Source: Enterobacter chuandaensis (GTDB taxonomy: Bacteria > Pseudomonadota > Gammaproteobacteria > Enterobacterales > Enterobacteriaceae). Taken from it: a stretch of 64,000 nucleotides of DNA. Position 1 is the stretch's first letter. Each line of letters opens with the position of its first letter. The stretch spans positions 157,571 through 221,570 of the forward strand of contig NZ_QZCS01000007.1 of NCBI RefSeq assembly GCF_003594915.1, read 5' to 3'. Below are positions 9,304-22,000 of the stretch, in pieces. The notes beneath the pieces are model-generated. The model was given only the letters and a program-made list of their open reading frames with translations. It was not told the origin of the DNA and made no database searches. The position numbers and the translations under genes are program-made.

Positions 9304-10635
9304 ATGGTGAAGGAACGTAGAACCGAACTGGTCCAGGGATTCCGCCATTCTGTTCCCTATATCAACGCCCACCGGGGAAAAACGTTTGTCATCATGCTGG
9401 GCGGCGAAGCCATCGAGCATGAAAATTTTTCCAGCATCGTCAATGACATTGGCCTGCTGCACAGCCTCGGGATCCGCCTGGTGGTGGTCTACGGCGCACG
9501 CCCGCAGATTGACGCCAACCTGGCCGCTCACCACCACGAGCCGATTTACCACAAACATACTCGCGTCACGGATGCAAAAACTCTGGAGCTGGTGAAACAG
9601 GCGGCGGGTCTGCTGCAGCTGGATATTACCGCTCGCCTGTCGATGAGCCTGAACAACACACCGCTACAGGGCGCACATATCAACGTCGTGAGCGGCAACT
9701 TTATCATTGCCCAGCCGCTCGGCGTGGACGATGGCGTGGATTACTGTCACAGCGGCCGCATTCGTCGTATTGATGAAGAAGCCATTCATCGCCAGCTGGA
9801 CAGCGGTGCCATCGTGCTGATGGGCCCGGTGGCGGTTTCCGTAACCGGCGAAAGCTTTAACCTGACGTCCGAAGAGATTGCCACGCAGCTGGCGATCAAG
9901 CTCAAGGCGGAAAAAATGATTGGGTTTTGCTCCTCCCAGGGCGTCGTAAACGATGAAGGGGTGATTGTGCCGGAACTCTTCCCGAATGAAGCCCAGGCCC
10001 GCGTGGAAGCGCTGGAAGCCGAAGGCGATTACCACTCCGGCACCGTCCGCTTCCTGCGTGGTGCCGTGAAGGCCTGTCGCAGCGGCGTGCGCCGTAGTCA
10101 CCTGATCAGCTATCAGGAAGACGGCGCTCTGCTGCAGGAGCTATTCTCCCGTGACGGTATTGGTACCCAGATTGTGATGGAAAGCGCCGAGCAGATCCGC
10201 CGCGCAACCATCAACGATATCGGCGGCATTCTGGAGCTGATCCGTCCTCTGGAGCAACAGGGTATTCTGGTGCGTCGCTCCCGAGAGCAGCTGGAGATGG
10301 AGATCGACAAATTCACCATTATCCAGCGCGATAACCTGACCATCGCCTGCGCCGCGCTCTATCCGTTCCCGGAAGAGAAGATTGGTGAAATGGCCTGCGT
10401 GGCGGTGCACCCGGACTACCGCAGCTCTTCACGCGGCGAAATGTTACTTGAGCGCGTGGCGGCACAGGCGCGTCAGATGGGGCTGAGCAAGCTGTTCGTC
10501 CTGACGACGCGCAGCATTCACTGGTTCCAGGAGCGCGGGTTCACGCCGGTAGATATTGATTCCCTGCCGGAAACGAAGAAAGAGATGTACAACTATCAGC
10601 GTCGTTCAAAAGTGCTGATGGCTGACCTTGGATGA
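9304..10635 (+). CDS. argA: N-acetylglutamate synthase ArgA
   Basis: The 443-residue enzyme makes N-acetylglutamate from glutamate and acetyl-CoA, the first step of arginine synthesis, and is inhibited by arginine. It has an N-terminal amino-acid-kinase-like domain (about 1-290, [29 protein letters not shown]) that binds arginine, and a C-terminal GNAT domain ([18 protein letters not shown]). Length equals E. coli ArgA. The start ATG at 9304 is immediately followed by GTG, another possible initiator. Two ARG boxes just upstream imply ArgR repression. Confidence 0.97.
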   Translation: MVKERRTELVQGFRHSVPYINAHRGKTFVIMLGGEAIEHENFSSIVNDIGLLHSLGIRLVVVYGARPQIDANLAAHHHEPIYHKHTRVTDAKTLELVKQAAGLLQLDITARLSMSLNNTPLQGAHINVVSGNFIIAQPLGVDDGVDYCHSGRIRRIDEEAIHRQLDSGAIVLMGPVAVSVTGESFNLTSEEIATQLAIKLKAEKMIGFCSSQGVVNDEGVIVPELFPNEAQARVEALEAEGDYHSGTVRFLRGAVKACRSGVRRSHLISYQEDGALLQELFSRDGIGTQIVMESAEQIRRATINDIGGILELIRPLEQQGILVRRSREQLEMEIDKFTIIQRDNLTIACAALYPFPEEKIGEMACVAVHPDYRSSSRGEMLLERVAAQARQMGLSKLFVLTTRSIHWFQERGFTPVDIDSLPETKKEMYNYQRRSKVLMADLG

Positions 10636-10641
10636 TACGAC

Positions 10642-10671
10642 GCCCTCACCGTCCGGTGGGGGCTTTCGTTC
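10642..10671 (+). terminator. Hairpin between argA and recD
   Basis: A GC-rich stem (GCCCTCACC / GGTGGGGGC with a 3-4 base loop) is followed by CTTTCGTT. The T tract is weak. It lies between the convergent argA and recD stops. Confidence 0.5.
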
Positions 10672-12490
10672 AGACGGCCCCAAATATCGCGCTCAGCCCG
10701 CTTCGGCGTTCCGTACGGGCGGCAATCGCCTGCACCAGCACCCGTTCGTCGGCATAGAGCGACAGGCGCTGACGCGCGCGCGTAATGGCGGTATAGATCA
10801 GCTCGCGGGTAATGACCGGTGAAAGCTGCGTGGGCAGGATCAGCGCCGCATGGTTAAACTCAGAGCCCTGAGATTTATGCACCGTCATCGCCCATGCGGT
10901 TTCATGCTCGGGCAAACGGCTGGGCTGGAAAGACTTTACGCTGCCGTCTGGCATCTGGAACCAGACGCGAAGCCCCTGACCGCGATCGAGCGCAATCCCG
11001 ATATCTCCGTTAAACAACCCCAGCGCGCTGTCGTTGCGGGAGATCATCACCGGCCGCCCTTCATACCAGCGGGAGTGCGGGGTACGGTTGATTTTACGCT
11101 TTTGCGCCAGCAGCTGTTCCAGCCTGTCGTTCAGGCCGCTGACGCCAAAGGGGCCTTCCCTCAGCGCACAGAGCAACTGATATTCGCCAAACGCGGCAAT
11201 GACCTGCTCCGGCGTGCTTTGCTGCTGTACGCCCGTCAGAAAATGTTGATACCCCAGCAGGGCGTCATCAAGCATCGCCTGATATTCTTCCCCGGTTTGC
11301 AGCGATTTTTTCTCAATATCCGTATAGGTTCCGTCGAACACCGCAGTGGTGGTGCGCCGGTCGCCCCGATTCACTGCCGCCGCGAGCTGGCCGATGCCGG
11401 AGTCGCTGCCGAAACGGTAGCTTTTTTGCAGCAGACACAGGCTGTCGCGCAGCGCCCCTGCAAGCGAATGGTTTTCAGAGGTGAGCGAACATCCGGTGAG
11501 ACGGGCTAATTCCTCTGCACGTTCCGCGGTATATCCCAGGCTGGCATAGGTGCAGATATCGCCCAGCACGGCTCCGGCCTCAACGGAGGCAAGCTGATCG
11601 CGATCGCCGAGAAAAATAACCCGCGCGTGCGGCGGGAGCGCATCGATCAACCGCGACATCATCGTCAGGTCAATCATCGACGCTTCATCCACTACCAGCA
11701 CGTCCAGATGCAGCGGGTTACCGGCATGGTAGCGCAGACGCTGGCTGCCCGGCTGAGCGCCAAGCAAGCGGTGCAGCGTGCTGGCTTCGTTAGGGAAAAG
11801 CGCAAGCTGATCCCCGGAAAGCGGCAGTTTTTGCAGCGCCCCGCCCAACGACTCTGTCAGACGCGCCGCCGCTTTCCCCGTGGGGGCTGCCAGGCGAATA
11901 CGGCATTTTTGCTCACCCGATAACTGAATCAGCGCGGCAAGCAGCTTTGCCACGGTGGTCGTTTTTCCGGTGCCCGGACCGCCAGAAATCACCGATATCC
12001 GCCGCGTTAACGCCACCGCTGCCGCCACTTTCTGCCAGTCTGTCGCGTCGTCAGAGGTAAACAGCATATCCAGCGTTTGCCGGAGCAGTGCTTCATCGCA
12101 CGCTAGCGGAGCATTGGTCTCGCTGAAGAAGCGCGCCACCGTTAGCTCGTTACGCCACAGCCGGTTCAGATACAAACGTTCTCCCGTCAAAATCATTGGC
12201 GTACCGGTATCGGCGCCGCTGACGGCAGGCGAGCGGAGTAATATTTCCTGCCAGTCCACGGCCTCACCCAGCAGCGCGAAACACGCCTGTAAAGCCGGGG
12301 GCATTTTCTCATCCACCACCAGACGTGAAAGTGGCAGACACACGTGCCCCTCCCCCGCATCTTTGCTCAGGATCGCGGCGGCAAGCATGACGGCAGGCTC
12401 TTCGCCCGCCACCATCATGGCAAACTGCACATCCAGGTGGCGCAGTAATCGTTGTTCAACCGCGTCCAGCAGTAGTGCCTGCATCGTCAT
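10670..12490 (-). CDS. recD: Exodeoxyribonuclease V alpha subunit RecD
   Basis: The 606-residue superfamily 1B helicase moves 5'-3' and is the faster motor of RecBCD before Chi. An N-terminal domain contacting RecC precedes Walker A ([11 protein letters not shown], near residue 170), motif II-like [10 protein letters not shown], and the C-terminal UvrD-like motif [13 protein letters not shown] near residue 545. It starts in a 4-base ATGA overlap with the recB stop, so synthesis is coupled. E. coli RecD has 608 residues; no damage is seen. Confidence 0.97.
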   Translation of the reverse strand: MTMQALLLDAVEQRLLRHLDVQFAMMVAGEEPAVMLAAAILSKDAGEGHVCLPLSRLVVDEKMPPALQACFALLGEAVDWQEILLRSPAVSGADTGTPMILTGERLYLNRLWRNELTVARFFSETNAPLACDEALLRQTLDMLFTSDDATDWQKVAAAVALTRRISVISGGPGTGKTTTVAKLLAALIQLSGEQKCRIRLAAPTGKAAARLTESLGGALQKLPLSGDQLALFPNEASTLHRLLGAQPGSQRLRYHAGNPLHLDVLVVDEASMIDLTMMSRLIDALPPHARVIFLGDRDQLASVEAGAVLGDICTYASLGYTAERAEELARLTGCSLTSENHSLAGALRDSLCLLQKSYRFGSDSGIGQLAAAVNRGDRRTTTAVFDGTYTDIEKKSLQTGEEYQAMLDDALLGYQHFLTGVQQQSTPEQVIAAFGEYQLLCALREGPFGVSGLNDRLEQLLAQKRKINRTPHSRWYEGRPVMISRNDSALGLFNGDIGIALDRGQGLRVWFQMPDGSVKSFQPSRLPEHETAWAMTVHKSQGSEFNHAALILPTQLSPVITRELIYTAITRARQRLSLYADERVLVQAIAARTERRSGLSAIFGAV

Positions 12491-15400
12491 GCCACCTCCT
12501 CCGTGCCTGTAGCAAACAGGTTATCCATTTTTTCAATCAACTCCGCAGCCGGACGCGTACTGAAGACGCCGGAACGCGGGTCATTAGCATCCACGCCGCG
12601 CAGGAACAGGTAAATTACGCCGCCAAAATGGTCTTCATAACGGTAATTGGCCATGCGATGACGCAGGTAGCGGTGCAGTGCCAGGGTGTAAAGCTGGTAC
12701 TGCAGATCGTAGCGATGCATTTGCATCGCAGAGGCCATCGCGTCTTGCGTGTAGGCTTCGCTGCTTTCACCCAGCCAGTTCGATTTGTAATCCAGCAGGT
12801 AGTAGCGCCCTTCATGGCGGAAAACGAGGTCGATAAAGCCTTTCAGCATCCCCTGCACCTGGCGGAAATTCAGCGGCGGGCACCCGGCGGATAACGGATC
12901 GTACTCGCGGATCATTGCATCAAGCGCCTCGGCCCTGAGCGGGCTGGCAATAGGAAGATAAAACTCCATCTCCACCTGCTTATCTTTGGCGGTCAACTGG
13001 CTCAGCGAAATCCCCTGCGCCGTGAGTGGCGCGTGCAGAATAGCGCGGATCCATTCCGTGAGAACCGGCTGCCACTGCGCGTCGTAGCCGCCGCTCTGCA
13101 GCATCTTCAGCACCCACTCATCGGAAACCGGCTGGGTAAAATCCAGCTCCTCAAACAGACTGTGCAAAAACGTGCCCGGCGAGGCGCCGCGTGGGAACTG
13201 ATGAGGTGTGAGCACGGGCTCAACGGGCACACTCCCGGCACCTGCGGCATCGACATCCAGTTTTGGCATCAGATCCTGCGCAATACTCTGCCCGTGCTGC
13301 TGTAAACCGGAGTAGCTGGTGACGCGCCAGTCGTCGGCAATCATGCGGGCAACCTGTCGGGCATGCAGCTCAGAGGCCTGCTGCTCAGGCGTCTGCCAGC
13401 GACTGTTGTCGGGCTGGGTCGGAATATGCAGGGCAACATGCTCGGTGCAAAGCGATTCGATGCACTGGCGCAGCCCTGCGGCATCTTTGGGTTCGCCGCG
13501 CTGAATAAGCCGCCCCAGCGCGCTCAGATGAAAATCACTCTCGCCGCTTTTTTCGCCACGACGGCGGAACAGCGGCGCAATGCCCAGACTGCAGTGCCAG
13601 ACTGAACGGGTCAGCGCCACGTAGAGCAGACGAAGATCTTCCGCCAGACGCTCGGCTTCGGCCAGCTCAACGCTGGACTCCGCGTTGCTGAGATCGAGCA
13701 CCGCCTCAAACGACTCGCGATCGTGGTAAAAAGCCTGGTCCTGCACGCGGTAATTGGCGATAAATGGCAGCCAGACCAGCGGATACTCCAGACCTTTCGA
13801 CTTGTGAATGGTAACGATCTGCACCAGATGTTTATCGCTCTCAAGGCGCATCTGCTGGCTGGATGAATTACTGTTCGGGTCAGCAATCTGCTGCGCCAGC
13901 CAGCGCACCAGGGCGTGCTCGCTCTCCAGCTGCGTGCCCGCTTCCTGGAGAAGCTCGCTGATGTGTAAAATATCGGTCAGCCGACGCTCGCCGCCCGCGG
14001 TCGCGAGCATGTTCTCCGCAATGTGACGCTGTGCCATGAGCTCGCGCACCATCGCCATCACGCCGCGCTTCTGCCATTTTTCACGGTAGCGAACAAACTC
14101 TTCTACCACGGCATCCCATGCGGATTCGTCATTGTTGAGCGCATCAATGTCACGCGCATTCAGCCCGAGCATCGCGCTCGCCAGTGCGCTGCGCAGCGTG
14201 CTTTCCCGCTCCGGCGCCAGCACGGCCTGCAGCAGCCATAGCATCTCCTGGGCTTCCAGCGTTTCAAAAACGCTGTCGCGGTTGGAAAGGTAGACGGACG
14301 GTATATTCAGTAACGTCAGGGCATCGCGGATAAGTGCGGCCTCCTGACGGCTGCGCACCAGCACCGTGATATCCGATGCCTTAACCGGGGCAGGTTTATC
14401 CCCCTTCCACAGCAGTGCTTCACCGCGCGCACCAGCGCTGAGCCAGTCCCGAATTTGTGCCGCACAGTGCTGGGCCATGGCGTTTTGATAGTCCGCGACG
14501 CCGCAGCCCTCTCCATCCAGCAGCCAGAAATTCATGGCGGGCTGCGTTTCGCCGTTAAATTCGAAGCGCAACGAGGCATTTTTCGGGGCGAATTTGACCG
14601 GCTGGAAAGGGATCTCCCGGAACATAAACGCCGTATCCATGCGGCCGAAAAGCGCGTTGACACTTTCCACCATGCCGGGAGAGGAGCGCCAGTTGGTGTC
14701 GAGCGTGTAGTGCGCGTCGACCTCGCTACGGGCTTTCATGTAGGTGAAAATATCCGCACCGCGGAAAGCATAAATGGCCTGCTTAGGATCGCCGATTAAC
14801 AGCAGCGCGGTGCCGGGCTGCTGGCGCCAGATACGGCGGAAAATACGGTATTGCTGAGGGTCGGTATCCTGAAATTCGTCAATCATTGCCACCGGGAAGC
14901 GGGTGCGAATCGCGGCGGCAAGCGCTTCGCCATTTTCACTGCATAACGCCGCATCAAGGCGGCTCAGCATATCATCAAACCCCAGCTCGCCCCGGCGGCG
15001 TTTCTCACGCGCGACGGCTTCGCGAATCTCCGTCATGGCGCGGACGATCATCAGATCGTTAAGCGTTAATGGCTCTGCAAGCAGGGTTTCAATCGCCACA
15101 AACAGGGGATGTTCAGGCACAATGCCGTCAGCTTTGGTCCGCTCAACCAGGAAACGCTGCGAGAATTTTTCCAGCGCGTCCGGGAGCAGGTAGCCTCGCG
15201 TCTCTTCCTGCGCCCACGCGCTGATCTTCTCGATCCATTTTCCCTGGTTGCCGCGGTTGAACTTTCGTCGGTCGATCCCGGAATTCTCAATGATCGCGTC
15301 AATCTCGCCGACAGACTCAATCCATTTTTGCTTGATGTCGGCAATTTTCGCGATGATTTTTTCATGGCGCGAAGCCAGAGTTTCATCCGCCGGGGGCGGA

Positions 15401-16029
15401 GATTTGATCGCTGGTGCTTCCCCCTGAAGATAACGATCGATGGCGCGCAGCAGCGCTTCGGGCCCCTTCCACAACGCATGTACCGCTTCGGCAATATCGC
15501 GCTGTAACGGATAGCAGTGGCGACGCCAGAAATCCGCGCAGGCCTGATAGCGAAGCACGGATTCATCTTCAATAAGCTGTTGTTCAAACAGCATGCCGGA
15601 TTCAAACGCATTCAGGCTCAGCATGCGCTGGCAAAACCCGTGAATGGTAAAGACGGACGCTTCATCCATCTGCCGTTCAGCGAGAAGCAGCCACTGGGCC
15701 GCCTGTTGCTTATCGGCAATCTCTTCCAGAAGGCTCGCGTAGAGAGGGTTTTCCGTGCTCTGGCGCAGGCAGGCGATACGCAGCTCGTGGATATTGGTAC
15801 GAATACGGCCGCGCAGTTCAGCGGTGGCGGCCTCGGTGAAGGTGACGACCAGCAGCTCTTCCACGCTCAGAGGACGAGGAAAAGCGGCGTTACCGCCAAG
15901 CCCTAACAGCAGGCGCAGATAGAGCGCGGCGATGGTGAAGGTTTTTCCCGTTCCCGCTGAGGCTTCAATCAATCGTTCACCCTGCAGAGGTAAACGTAAG
16001 GGATCAAGGGACTCAGCGGTATTGGTCAT
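12487..16029 (-). CDS. recB: Exodeoxyribonuclease V beta subunit RecB
   Basis: The 1180-residue subunit holds the 3'-5' helicase and the only nuclease of RecBCD, and loads RecA after Chi. Walker [11 protein letters not shown] lies near residues 21-30, motif II is [14 protein letters not shown], motif [19 protein letters not shown], and motif [15 protein letters not shown]. The C-terminal nuclease domain carries the [10 protein letters not shown] catalytic segment (Asp and Lys near 1080). Length equals E. coli RecB. Its start shares a 4-base overlap with ptrA, and its stop with recD. Confidence 0.97.
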   Translation of the reverse strand: MTNTAESLDPLRLPLQGERLIEASAGTGKTFTIAALYLRLLLGLGGNAAFPRPLSVEELLVVTFTEAATAELRGRIRTNIHELRIACLRQSTENPLYASLLEEIADKQQAAQWLLLAERQMDEASVFTIHGFCQRMLSLNAFESGMLFEQQLIEDESVLRYQACADFWRRHCYPLQRDIAEAVHALWKGPEALLRAIDRYLQGEAPAIKSPPPADETLASRHEKIIAKIADIKQKWIESVGEIDAIIENSGIDRRKFNRGNQGKWIEKISAWAQEETRGYLLPDALEKFSQRFLVERTKADGIVPEHPLFVAIETLLAEPLTLNDLMIVRAMTEIREAVAREKRRRGELGFDDMLSRLDAALCSENGEALAAAIRTRFPVAMIDEFQDTDPQQYRIFRRIWRQQPGTALLLIGDPKQAIYAFRGADIFTYMKARSEVDAHYTLDTNWRSSPGMVESVNALFGRMDTAFMFREIPFQPVKFAPKNASLRFEFNGETQPAMNFWLLDGEGCGVADYQNAMAQHCAAQIRDWLSAGARGEALLWKGDKPAPVKASDITVLVRSRQEAALIRDALTLLNIPSVYLSNRDSVFETLEAQEMLWLLQAVLAPERESTLRSALASAMLGLNARDIDALNNDESAWDAVVEEFVRYREKWQKRGVMAMVRELMAQRHIAENMLATAGGERRLTDILHISELLQEAGTQLESEHALVRWLAQQIADPNSNSSSQQMRLESDKHLVQIVTIHKSKGLEYPLVWLPFIANYRVQDQAFYHDRESFEAVLDLSNAESSVELAEAERLAEDLRLLYVALTRSVWHCSLGIAPLFRRRGEKSGESDFHLSALGRLIQRGEPKDAAGLRQCIESLCTEHVALHIPTQPDNSRWQTPEQQASELHARQVARMIADDWRVTSYSGLQQHGQSIAQDLMPKLDVDAAGAGSVPVEPVLTPHQFPRGASPGTFLHSLFEELDFTQPVSDEWVLKMLQSGGYDAQWQPVLTEWIRAILHAPLTAQGISLSQLTAKDKQVEMEFYLPIASPLRAEALDAMIREYDPLSAGCPPLNFRQVQGMLKGFIDLVFRHEGRYYLLDYKSNWLGESSEAYTQDAMASAMQMHRYDLQYQLYTLALHRYLRHRMANYRYEDHFGGVIYLFLRGVDANDPRSGVFSTRPAAELIEKMDNLFATGTEEVA

Positions 16030-18908
16030 TCTTTCTTACTCCAGGGCATAGATTGCTGCAGCGCGCTGACGCTCTTCCAGACTTTCCAGCCTTCCGGGTT
16101 CACGTAGTCCGTTTTCCCGTTCTGGCTACCGGAAACCTGAGACAGGATGGTAATACCCTGCGGCTTAATCACTGCCTGATGGAAGAAATCGGCAGCCTTC
16201 TGCGGCGTCAGCTGTTTAATCTCGGCCACTACTTTATCACGCGAATCAAATTTCAGATTACCGCGATCGAAATCTTTGCTCAGCTGCGAAGCCTCTTCAC
16301 CCAGCGTCTGCGGCGGCTGCATCACCTGCGTGATAACGGCCTGCTGGATCTGGGCAAACTCTTCCGGCTTCATGGCGCGCAGTTTTGCTTCCACCTGCGG
16401 GAAGAACGCCTGATAGCGCTGCCAGAGATAGGCCGGTTGTTTGTCGCTGCTTTGCAGCAGGAAACCCAGCCCCCATTGACGGCCCACGTTCATCGAGAAA
16501 GCAAATACCGCATAGCCAAGCTGCTCTTCAGTGCGCAACTGGTTATAGAACCAAGGCTGAATAATCTGTCCCAGAACGGCGCTCTGCGCAGAACTTGCGA
16601 ATTCATCATAGCCCGTTGGTACGAACACCGCGGCCAGCGCAGAATCCGTGCTGCTACCCGCTTTTTCAAAAATCACATTCTGTTTTTTCTCAACCAGCAC
16701 GTCCTGGTTGCGACACCACTCGTCGCCTTTCGAACCGAGTTGTGTGCGGACATTTTCTGCCAGCGTTTTGGCCTGATCTTCGCTCATGTTGCCGACGATA
16801 AGGAACTCGGGACGCGTATTGGTTTTCAGCGCATCACGGTATGCCAGCACGTCTTTTAAGGTGACAGATGGCAGCAGCGCGCGGCGGTCTTCTCGCTGGA
16901 AATAAGGTATTTGCGAAAGCATTTGCGCAGGCATAAGCGCCTGATCGTAAGCTTTGCCCTTCTCGGCCGAGTCCATCATCTGCGCATACCAGGATTTGGC
17001 CTGCTCAAGCTGTTCTTCCGTCGGCGTGTAGCTAAAGTAACCTTCCAGCAGTGCCTGGAAAAGCTGAGGCAAACGCTGGGTATAGCCGTTTGCATTGAGC
17101 ATCAACCCGTTGTTGGCGTTGGTGGAGAAGCTGATCCCCCCCACGGCCGCCTGGTTACTGAGCTGATCGAGCGCGATACCGGCCAGATAGTCATTGAGCG
17201 CGAACATGACCTGGTTTTTGGCGCTATTCATCGCTTTCGGGTTACGCAGAACCACGCTGACATCGGCCTTCGGCTCGCTCGTGAAATAGCGGCTTGGGGT
17301 GTACACCACGCGCAGCGTCGGCTCATCAATAATGAGCTCCGGATGTGGGTAATCCTTAGTCGTTTTAATCAGCGAGAAATCATCCGGGATGTAGGGGTTC
17401 AGCTCCGGCAGCTTCAACGCTATCTCACCGGCCTTCTTCTGCCAGTCGGCGAAAGTCTGGTCGCTGATTTTGTCTACCTGATAAGGGGCATCAACAAAGT
17501 ACGCCGTCTTGTTGTGCGGTTCGTTCGGGCTGATGTACCAGATGCGGGCATTCTGCGGGGTCATCATCGCCAGGCGCGCTTTTACCGCCTCGGCATCATA
17601 ACGATCGGCAATATTGACCGCGTCAAGCGTGTGCGCCACCGGCACGCGGATCATGGTATCCGCCAGCCACTCCACGTAATCCATGTCGCGGGTTATGGAC
17701 GGGTAGCGGAAATCGAGATCCAGCACGTGCGCCAGTTCATCAAAATAGCGCTTATCGACGCCTTTCTCGCGCAGTAAAGAGAGGTAGCTAAAGATTGCCG
17801 CCACCACTTCATCACGGTTGGCCTGCCCTTTGTCGGTCAGCGTGGCGGAGATCGCCAGCACGCCGCTATTGCCGTTTACCACGGGATCGGAATCGGCGCG
17901 GATCCCTTCCACCAGTCCCTGTTTTTGCAGCCAGTCAGATAAGGTTCCCGGGCTGCGGTTACCAATCAGGTAGGTCACCAGCTCGTCGGTTTTACTGCGA
18001 AACTGGGCGGTGTTGTTATCAATGCGGAACTCAACGCGCAGCACTTTGCGGGGCATGGCAGGGACGTAATGGATAACGATCCCTTTTTGCGCGTCCGTGA
18101 CAACCGGTACGTCTATCTTCGGCAGGTCGATATTTTTATTCGGCACCCGGCCAAACGTTTGAGCCGCCAGACCGGCAAGCTCCGGCAACGGTTTGTTGCT
18201 GTAAATAACCGCCTTCATCAGGTTAGCGGAGTAGTATTTGTCGCGAAACGCATGCAGAGCGTCAATCACCGGGCTACCCGGTTTATCGCTCAACGTCTCC
18301 AGATTACCGCCCGAGAAACGTGACCCCGGATGCGCCGGGTTGATCGTCTCGGCGCTGACCTGCGCCATGCGCATACCGTCCCGGGTACGGGCCATGGTCA
18401 GCTCCGCATTAACGGCATTGCGCTCGCGGTCGGCGTATTTTTTATCCAGCAGCGGCGCAGCGATAGCATCGGCAAGACGATCAACCGCCCCTGCCAGCGC
18501 GTCATTTTCGACTTCGAGATAAAAGGCCGTGCGGTACGGTGCCGTGCTGGCGTTGTGGCTGCCGCCGTGCATTTTCAGGAATTCAGAGAGGCTATCCGGC
18601 TGCGGATATTTTTTAGAACCCATCAGCGTCATGTGTTCAAGGTAATGCGCCAGCCCCGGATGCGCCTCAGGATCTTCCAGCGATCCAACCGGCACTACTA
18701 ACGCCGAGAGGGATTTCACCGCCTGCGGATCGGAAACCAGCAGCACAGTCATACCGTTATCAAGGCGGATAGCCTGATACTGGCGGGTATCTTTTTCGCT
18801 CTTACGGATAGTTTCCTGAACGGGTTGCCAACCGGAGTCTGCCTGAGTGACGGGAGCCCAAAGGGCGACAAACAAAACAAACGCTTTGAACAAGGTGCTG
18901 CCTGGCAT
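16026..18908 (-). CDS. ptrA: Periplasmic protease III (pitrilysin)
   Basis: The 960-residue M16 zinc protease degrades small peptides such as insulin B chain in the periplasm. A signal peptide (MPGSTLFKAFVLFVALWAP, cleavage after TQA) is followed by the inverted zinc motif HYLEH near residue 88 with the downstream glutamate in NAVNAELTMARTRDG. The inactive C-terminal M16 half follows. It lies between recC and recB and overlaps recB by 4 bases, the conserved enterobacterial arrangement with no known functional link to recombination. Confidence 0.97.
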   Translation of the reverse strand: MPGSTLFKAFVLFVALWAPVTQADSGWQPVQETIRKSEKDTRQYQAIRLDNGMTVLLVSDPQAVKSLSALVVPVGSLEDPEAHPGLAHYLEHMTLMGSKKYPQPDSLSEFLKMHGGSHNASTAPYRTAFYLEVENDALAGAVDRLADAIAAPLLDKKYADRERNAVNAELTMARTRDGMRMAQVSAETINPAHPGSRFSGGNLETLSDKPGSPVIDALHAFRDKYYSANLMKAVIYSNKPLPELAGLAAQTFGRVPNKNIDLPKIDVPVVTDAQKGIVIHYVPAMPRKVLRVEFRIDNNTAQFRSKTDELVTYLIGNRSPGTLSDWLQKQGLVEGIRADSDPVVNGNSGVLAISATLTDKGQANRDEVVAAIFSYLSLLREKGVDKRYFDELAHVLDLDFRYPSITRDMDYVEWLADTMIRVPVAHTLDAVNIADRYDAEAVKARLAMMTPQNARIWYISPNEPHNKTAYFVDAPYQVDKISDQTFADWQKKAGEIALKLPELNPYIPDDFSLIKTTKDYPHPELIIDEPTLRVVYTPSRYFTSEPKADVSVVLRNPKAMNSAKNQVMFALNDYLAGIALDQLSNQAAVGGISFSTNANNGLMLNANGYTQRLPQLFQALLEGYFSYTPTEEQLEQAKSWYAQMMDSAEKGKAYDQALMPAQMLSQIPYFQREDRRALLPSVTLKDVLAYRDALKTNTRPEFLIVGNMSEDQAKTLAENVRTQLGSKGDEWCRNQDVLVEKKQNVIFEKAGSSTDSALAAVFVPTGYDEFASSAQSAVLGQIIQPWFYNQLRTEEQLGYAVFAFSMNVGRQWGLGFLLQSSDKQPAYLWQRYQAFFPQVEAKLRAMKPEEFAQIQQAVITQVMQPPQTLGEEASQLSKDFDRGNLKFDSRDKVVAEIKQLTPQKAADFFHQAVIKPQGITILSQVSGSQNGKTDYVNPEGWKVWKSVSALQQSMPWSKKE

Positions 18909-19047
18909 TACGACCTCTTTATCACGGCTTCATCATTAACAAACTGCGTGCTGGACACGCCAACATCTCTTTATTTAGGTACATCAGTCCGTGATAAGAA
19001 GTGCATCATAAATGAACACCCCATGCTGCGCAATTTTTATACAGCGC

Positions 19048-22000
19048 TCAGGACTGATTAAATTTAAACAACGGTAACAGGTAGCGTTGCGCCTCTTCCG
19101 TGATTGCCTCGAAGTATTCTGGCTCAAGCGTTCGCCATAAGCGTTGATACCAGACATCCTCACCTTCACCACGCACCATCATGTTTCCTTCGTAGGCCTG
19201 CATAAATTTACTGCGCGCTTTCTGCAACGATGCCTCATCCGTTAACATCGCATCATTTTGCGCGTCATAACAGGCTTTTATCCACGCACCGCCGCTTTCA
19301 GGCAGTAGCAAAAGGGGTTTATTCATTCCCTGAAGATAGCCCTCAATGTACAAGGACAGATAGCGTAATGCCTGTTCTGCCTCCATTGGCGGGAAGCGCC
19401 ACTCCCCCTCTTTGCGCACGAATATCCGGCTTTCGCCCTGATGACCACCCGCACTGTAGACAAGATGTTCCAGCCAGAGTTGCAAACCTTGTGAAACGCT
19501 GAGCATGGAGGGCCGCCAGCGCAGCAATCCATCCGGCTGAACCTGGGTTAGCCAGCCCGTAAGTTGGATGCCGTTGCAGATGAGATCGATTTCGATGCTT
19601 TGGCCGGGCTGGCGGTGCTCCCTTACGCGCTCCGCCAGAGCAGTCATCTCCTGGCACTGCGCCTCCCAGACGATCTCCCCGAAAGCGCCGTAAGGCAGTT
19701 GTCCTGCGGCACGGTAGCGGCGGTAAAGTTTGTCAGCATCTTCTTCTTCAACCAGCGCATTCAGCAACTGGAGGTTTAACTGATAGCGCTCCAGCCCTTC
19801 CAGGGTAAAGGGCTCTGCATCCGGGATTTCGCTCTCTTCAGAACGGAAGTTGACCTGCAATCGCTGCTGGAAGAAGGCGCGCACCGGATGCGCCCAAAAC
19901 CGCTGGAGCTGTTCGAATGTCAGGGTGTTAATGGGCAGCGGGTCAAGCGCCTGAATGAAATCCGTATGGGCTCGCCCCTCTTTTTTCGCTGCAGGTAGCC
20001 ATTCGCGGGCATAGCTCTGCTGTTCGCTGACAACGTAGTTTACCGGGTCAAACGGCATGCGGCTGTGGATACAGGTAATGTGCGCCTTCACCCGCTGTTC
20101 GCTTTCATCACAGTTCAGCCCTTCATCGCCAGCCAGATAGTGGCTCTGGCCGATATAATCCACCAGCTCCTGCACCAGAACGGAGGGGAAACGCTCGCTG
20201 TTGTCCTGAATGGAGCGGCCGATATAGCTGATATAGAGCTTGCTCTGGGCGGATATGAGCGCTTCAAGGAAGAGATAGCGGTCATCATCACGACGGCTAC
20301 GATCGCCCCGCTTTGGATCTGCGCTCATCAAATCGAACCCCAGCGGCGCCAGCGCTCGCGGATAAACACCGTCATTCATACCGAGCAGGCAGACCACCTT
20401 GAAGGGAATTGAACGCATTGGCATCAGGGTACAGATATTAATGGGGCCAGCCAGGAAACGCTGGCTGATTCGCTCCTGGTCAAGGCGTTGCGTCAGCTCA
20501 TCGCGCAGCAGTGACAAAGGGATCGCTTCGAGATAATGGGAATTCACGCCCTCGTCGACGATAGCCTGCCACTGCGTTTCGATGAGCGCCATCGCCGCTT
20601 CGGTGTCGTTGTCTGGCAGGAAGAAATCATTGAGTAACGCCCTGCAAACCGGGAGCCACTCTTCAAGCGGGCGCGGCTGCATAAGCTCACGACGCCAGCG
20701 GTTAAGCTGCATCAGCAGAGAAGCTAAATGCCCCACCAGTTCAGCAATTAACCCGCTGGATTCATCGTAAGGCAGCACCTCGTTCCACTCGCCCTGGCTG
20801 CTCTCCATGGCGTAGCCGAGCAGCATACGCGTCAGGCCAAACCGCCAGGTGTGTTGCCCTGTCGGCGGGAGTTCGAACTCCTGGACGTTATCGTCATCAA
20901 TGCCCCAGCGAACGCCGGACTCATTAACCCACTGGCGAAGGTAGCGCAGCCCTTCTTCATTGATGTTGAAGCGGGCGGCCAGCACGGGAACATCCAGCAA
21001 CGCCAGGACATCCTCGGAGATAAAGCGGCTATCCGGCAATGAAAGCAGGGTGAGAAATGCCTGCAATGCCGGATGCGACTGACGGGCACGACGGTCAGAG
21101 ATGGCGTAAGGCAGGTATCGCTCACCCGTCGCACTGCCGAAGACAGCCTGTATAAAGGGACTGTAGCTGTCGATATCCGCCACCATCACCACAATATCGC
21201 GCGGAGTGAGTTCGGGATCGTCCTGCAGCATCGCCAGCAGCCGATCGTGAAGCACTTCAACCTCACGCTGCGGGCTATGGCAGACATGGATTGTGATGCT
21301 GCGATCGTCAGCGTCCAGCTTTCGCTTGCTGTCGCTGCGTTCAAACTCTTTCGCCGTCACGCCCATGACGGCGCGATTTTCCAGATCCAGAATATCTAAC
21401 TGGATATTATGCAGCAGGCAATCCGGGGCAATCTCAACAAAGGCATCCACGTCGCCCTCGCCTGATGACGTAATATCGGAGAGCATGTGTATGTAATCAC
21501 GCCCCAGCTTCCCCCATGAGGCAAGCAGTGGATTGGGCAGGTTCTGGATGCCGTCTTCATCAAAAAGCAGCCCGGCAGTCGAACCGTCTTTAAACAGCGG
21601 GACGGATCGTTCTTCAAAAAGGCGCTTTCGTTGGCGAGTTACCAGCCGCGCAAGCCAACGTTCGTCGAGGATATCTCCCCAATACTGTCGACAAGGGTTG
21701 GTGAACAAAATATGGATATCAATATGTTTACCCAGCGCATTCAATGCCTTCAGATAAACAGGCGGTAGTGCGGATATCCCACAGATAAAAACGCGTGACG
21801 GCAGTCGGGCTGGGCGCGCCGACGCATTCTCGAGTATTGAGATAAACCGATCGTACAGGTTGGCACGGTGCCACTTAGGCTGCCCAAGTTTCTCCGTATG
21901 CTCTACCAGCGCCTTCCACAACGGTGCCTGCCAGATTTGCGCCTCCGGTAGCCCTTCAACCAGTTCACCCGCTTCCCAGCGAATTAGCCAGTCAGAGCGG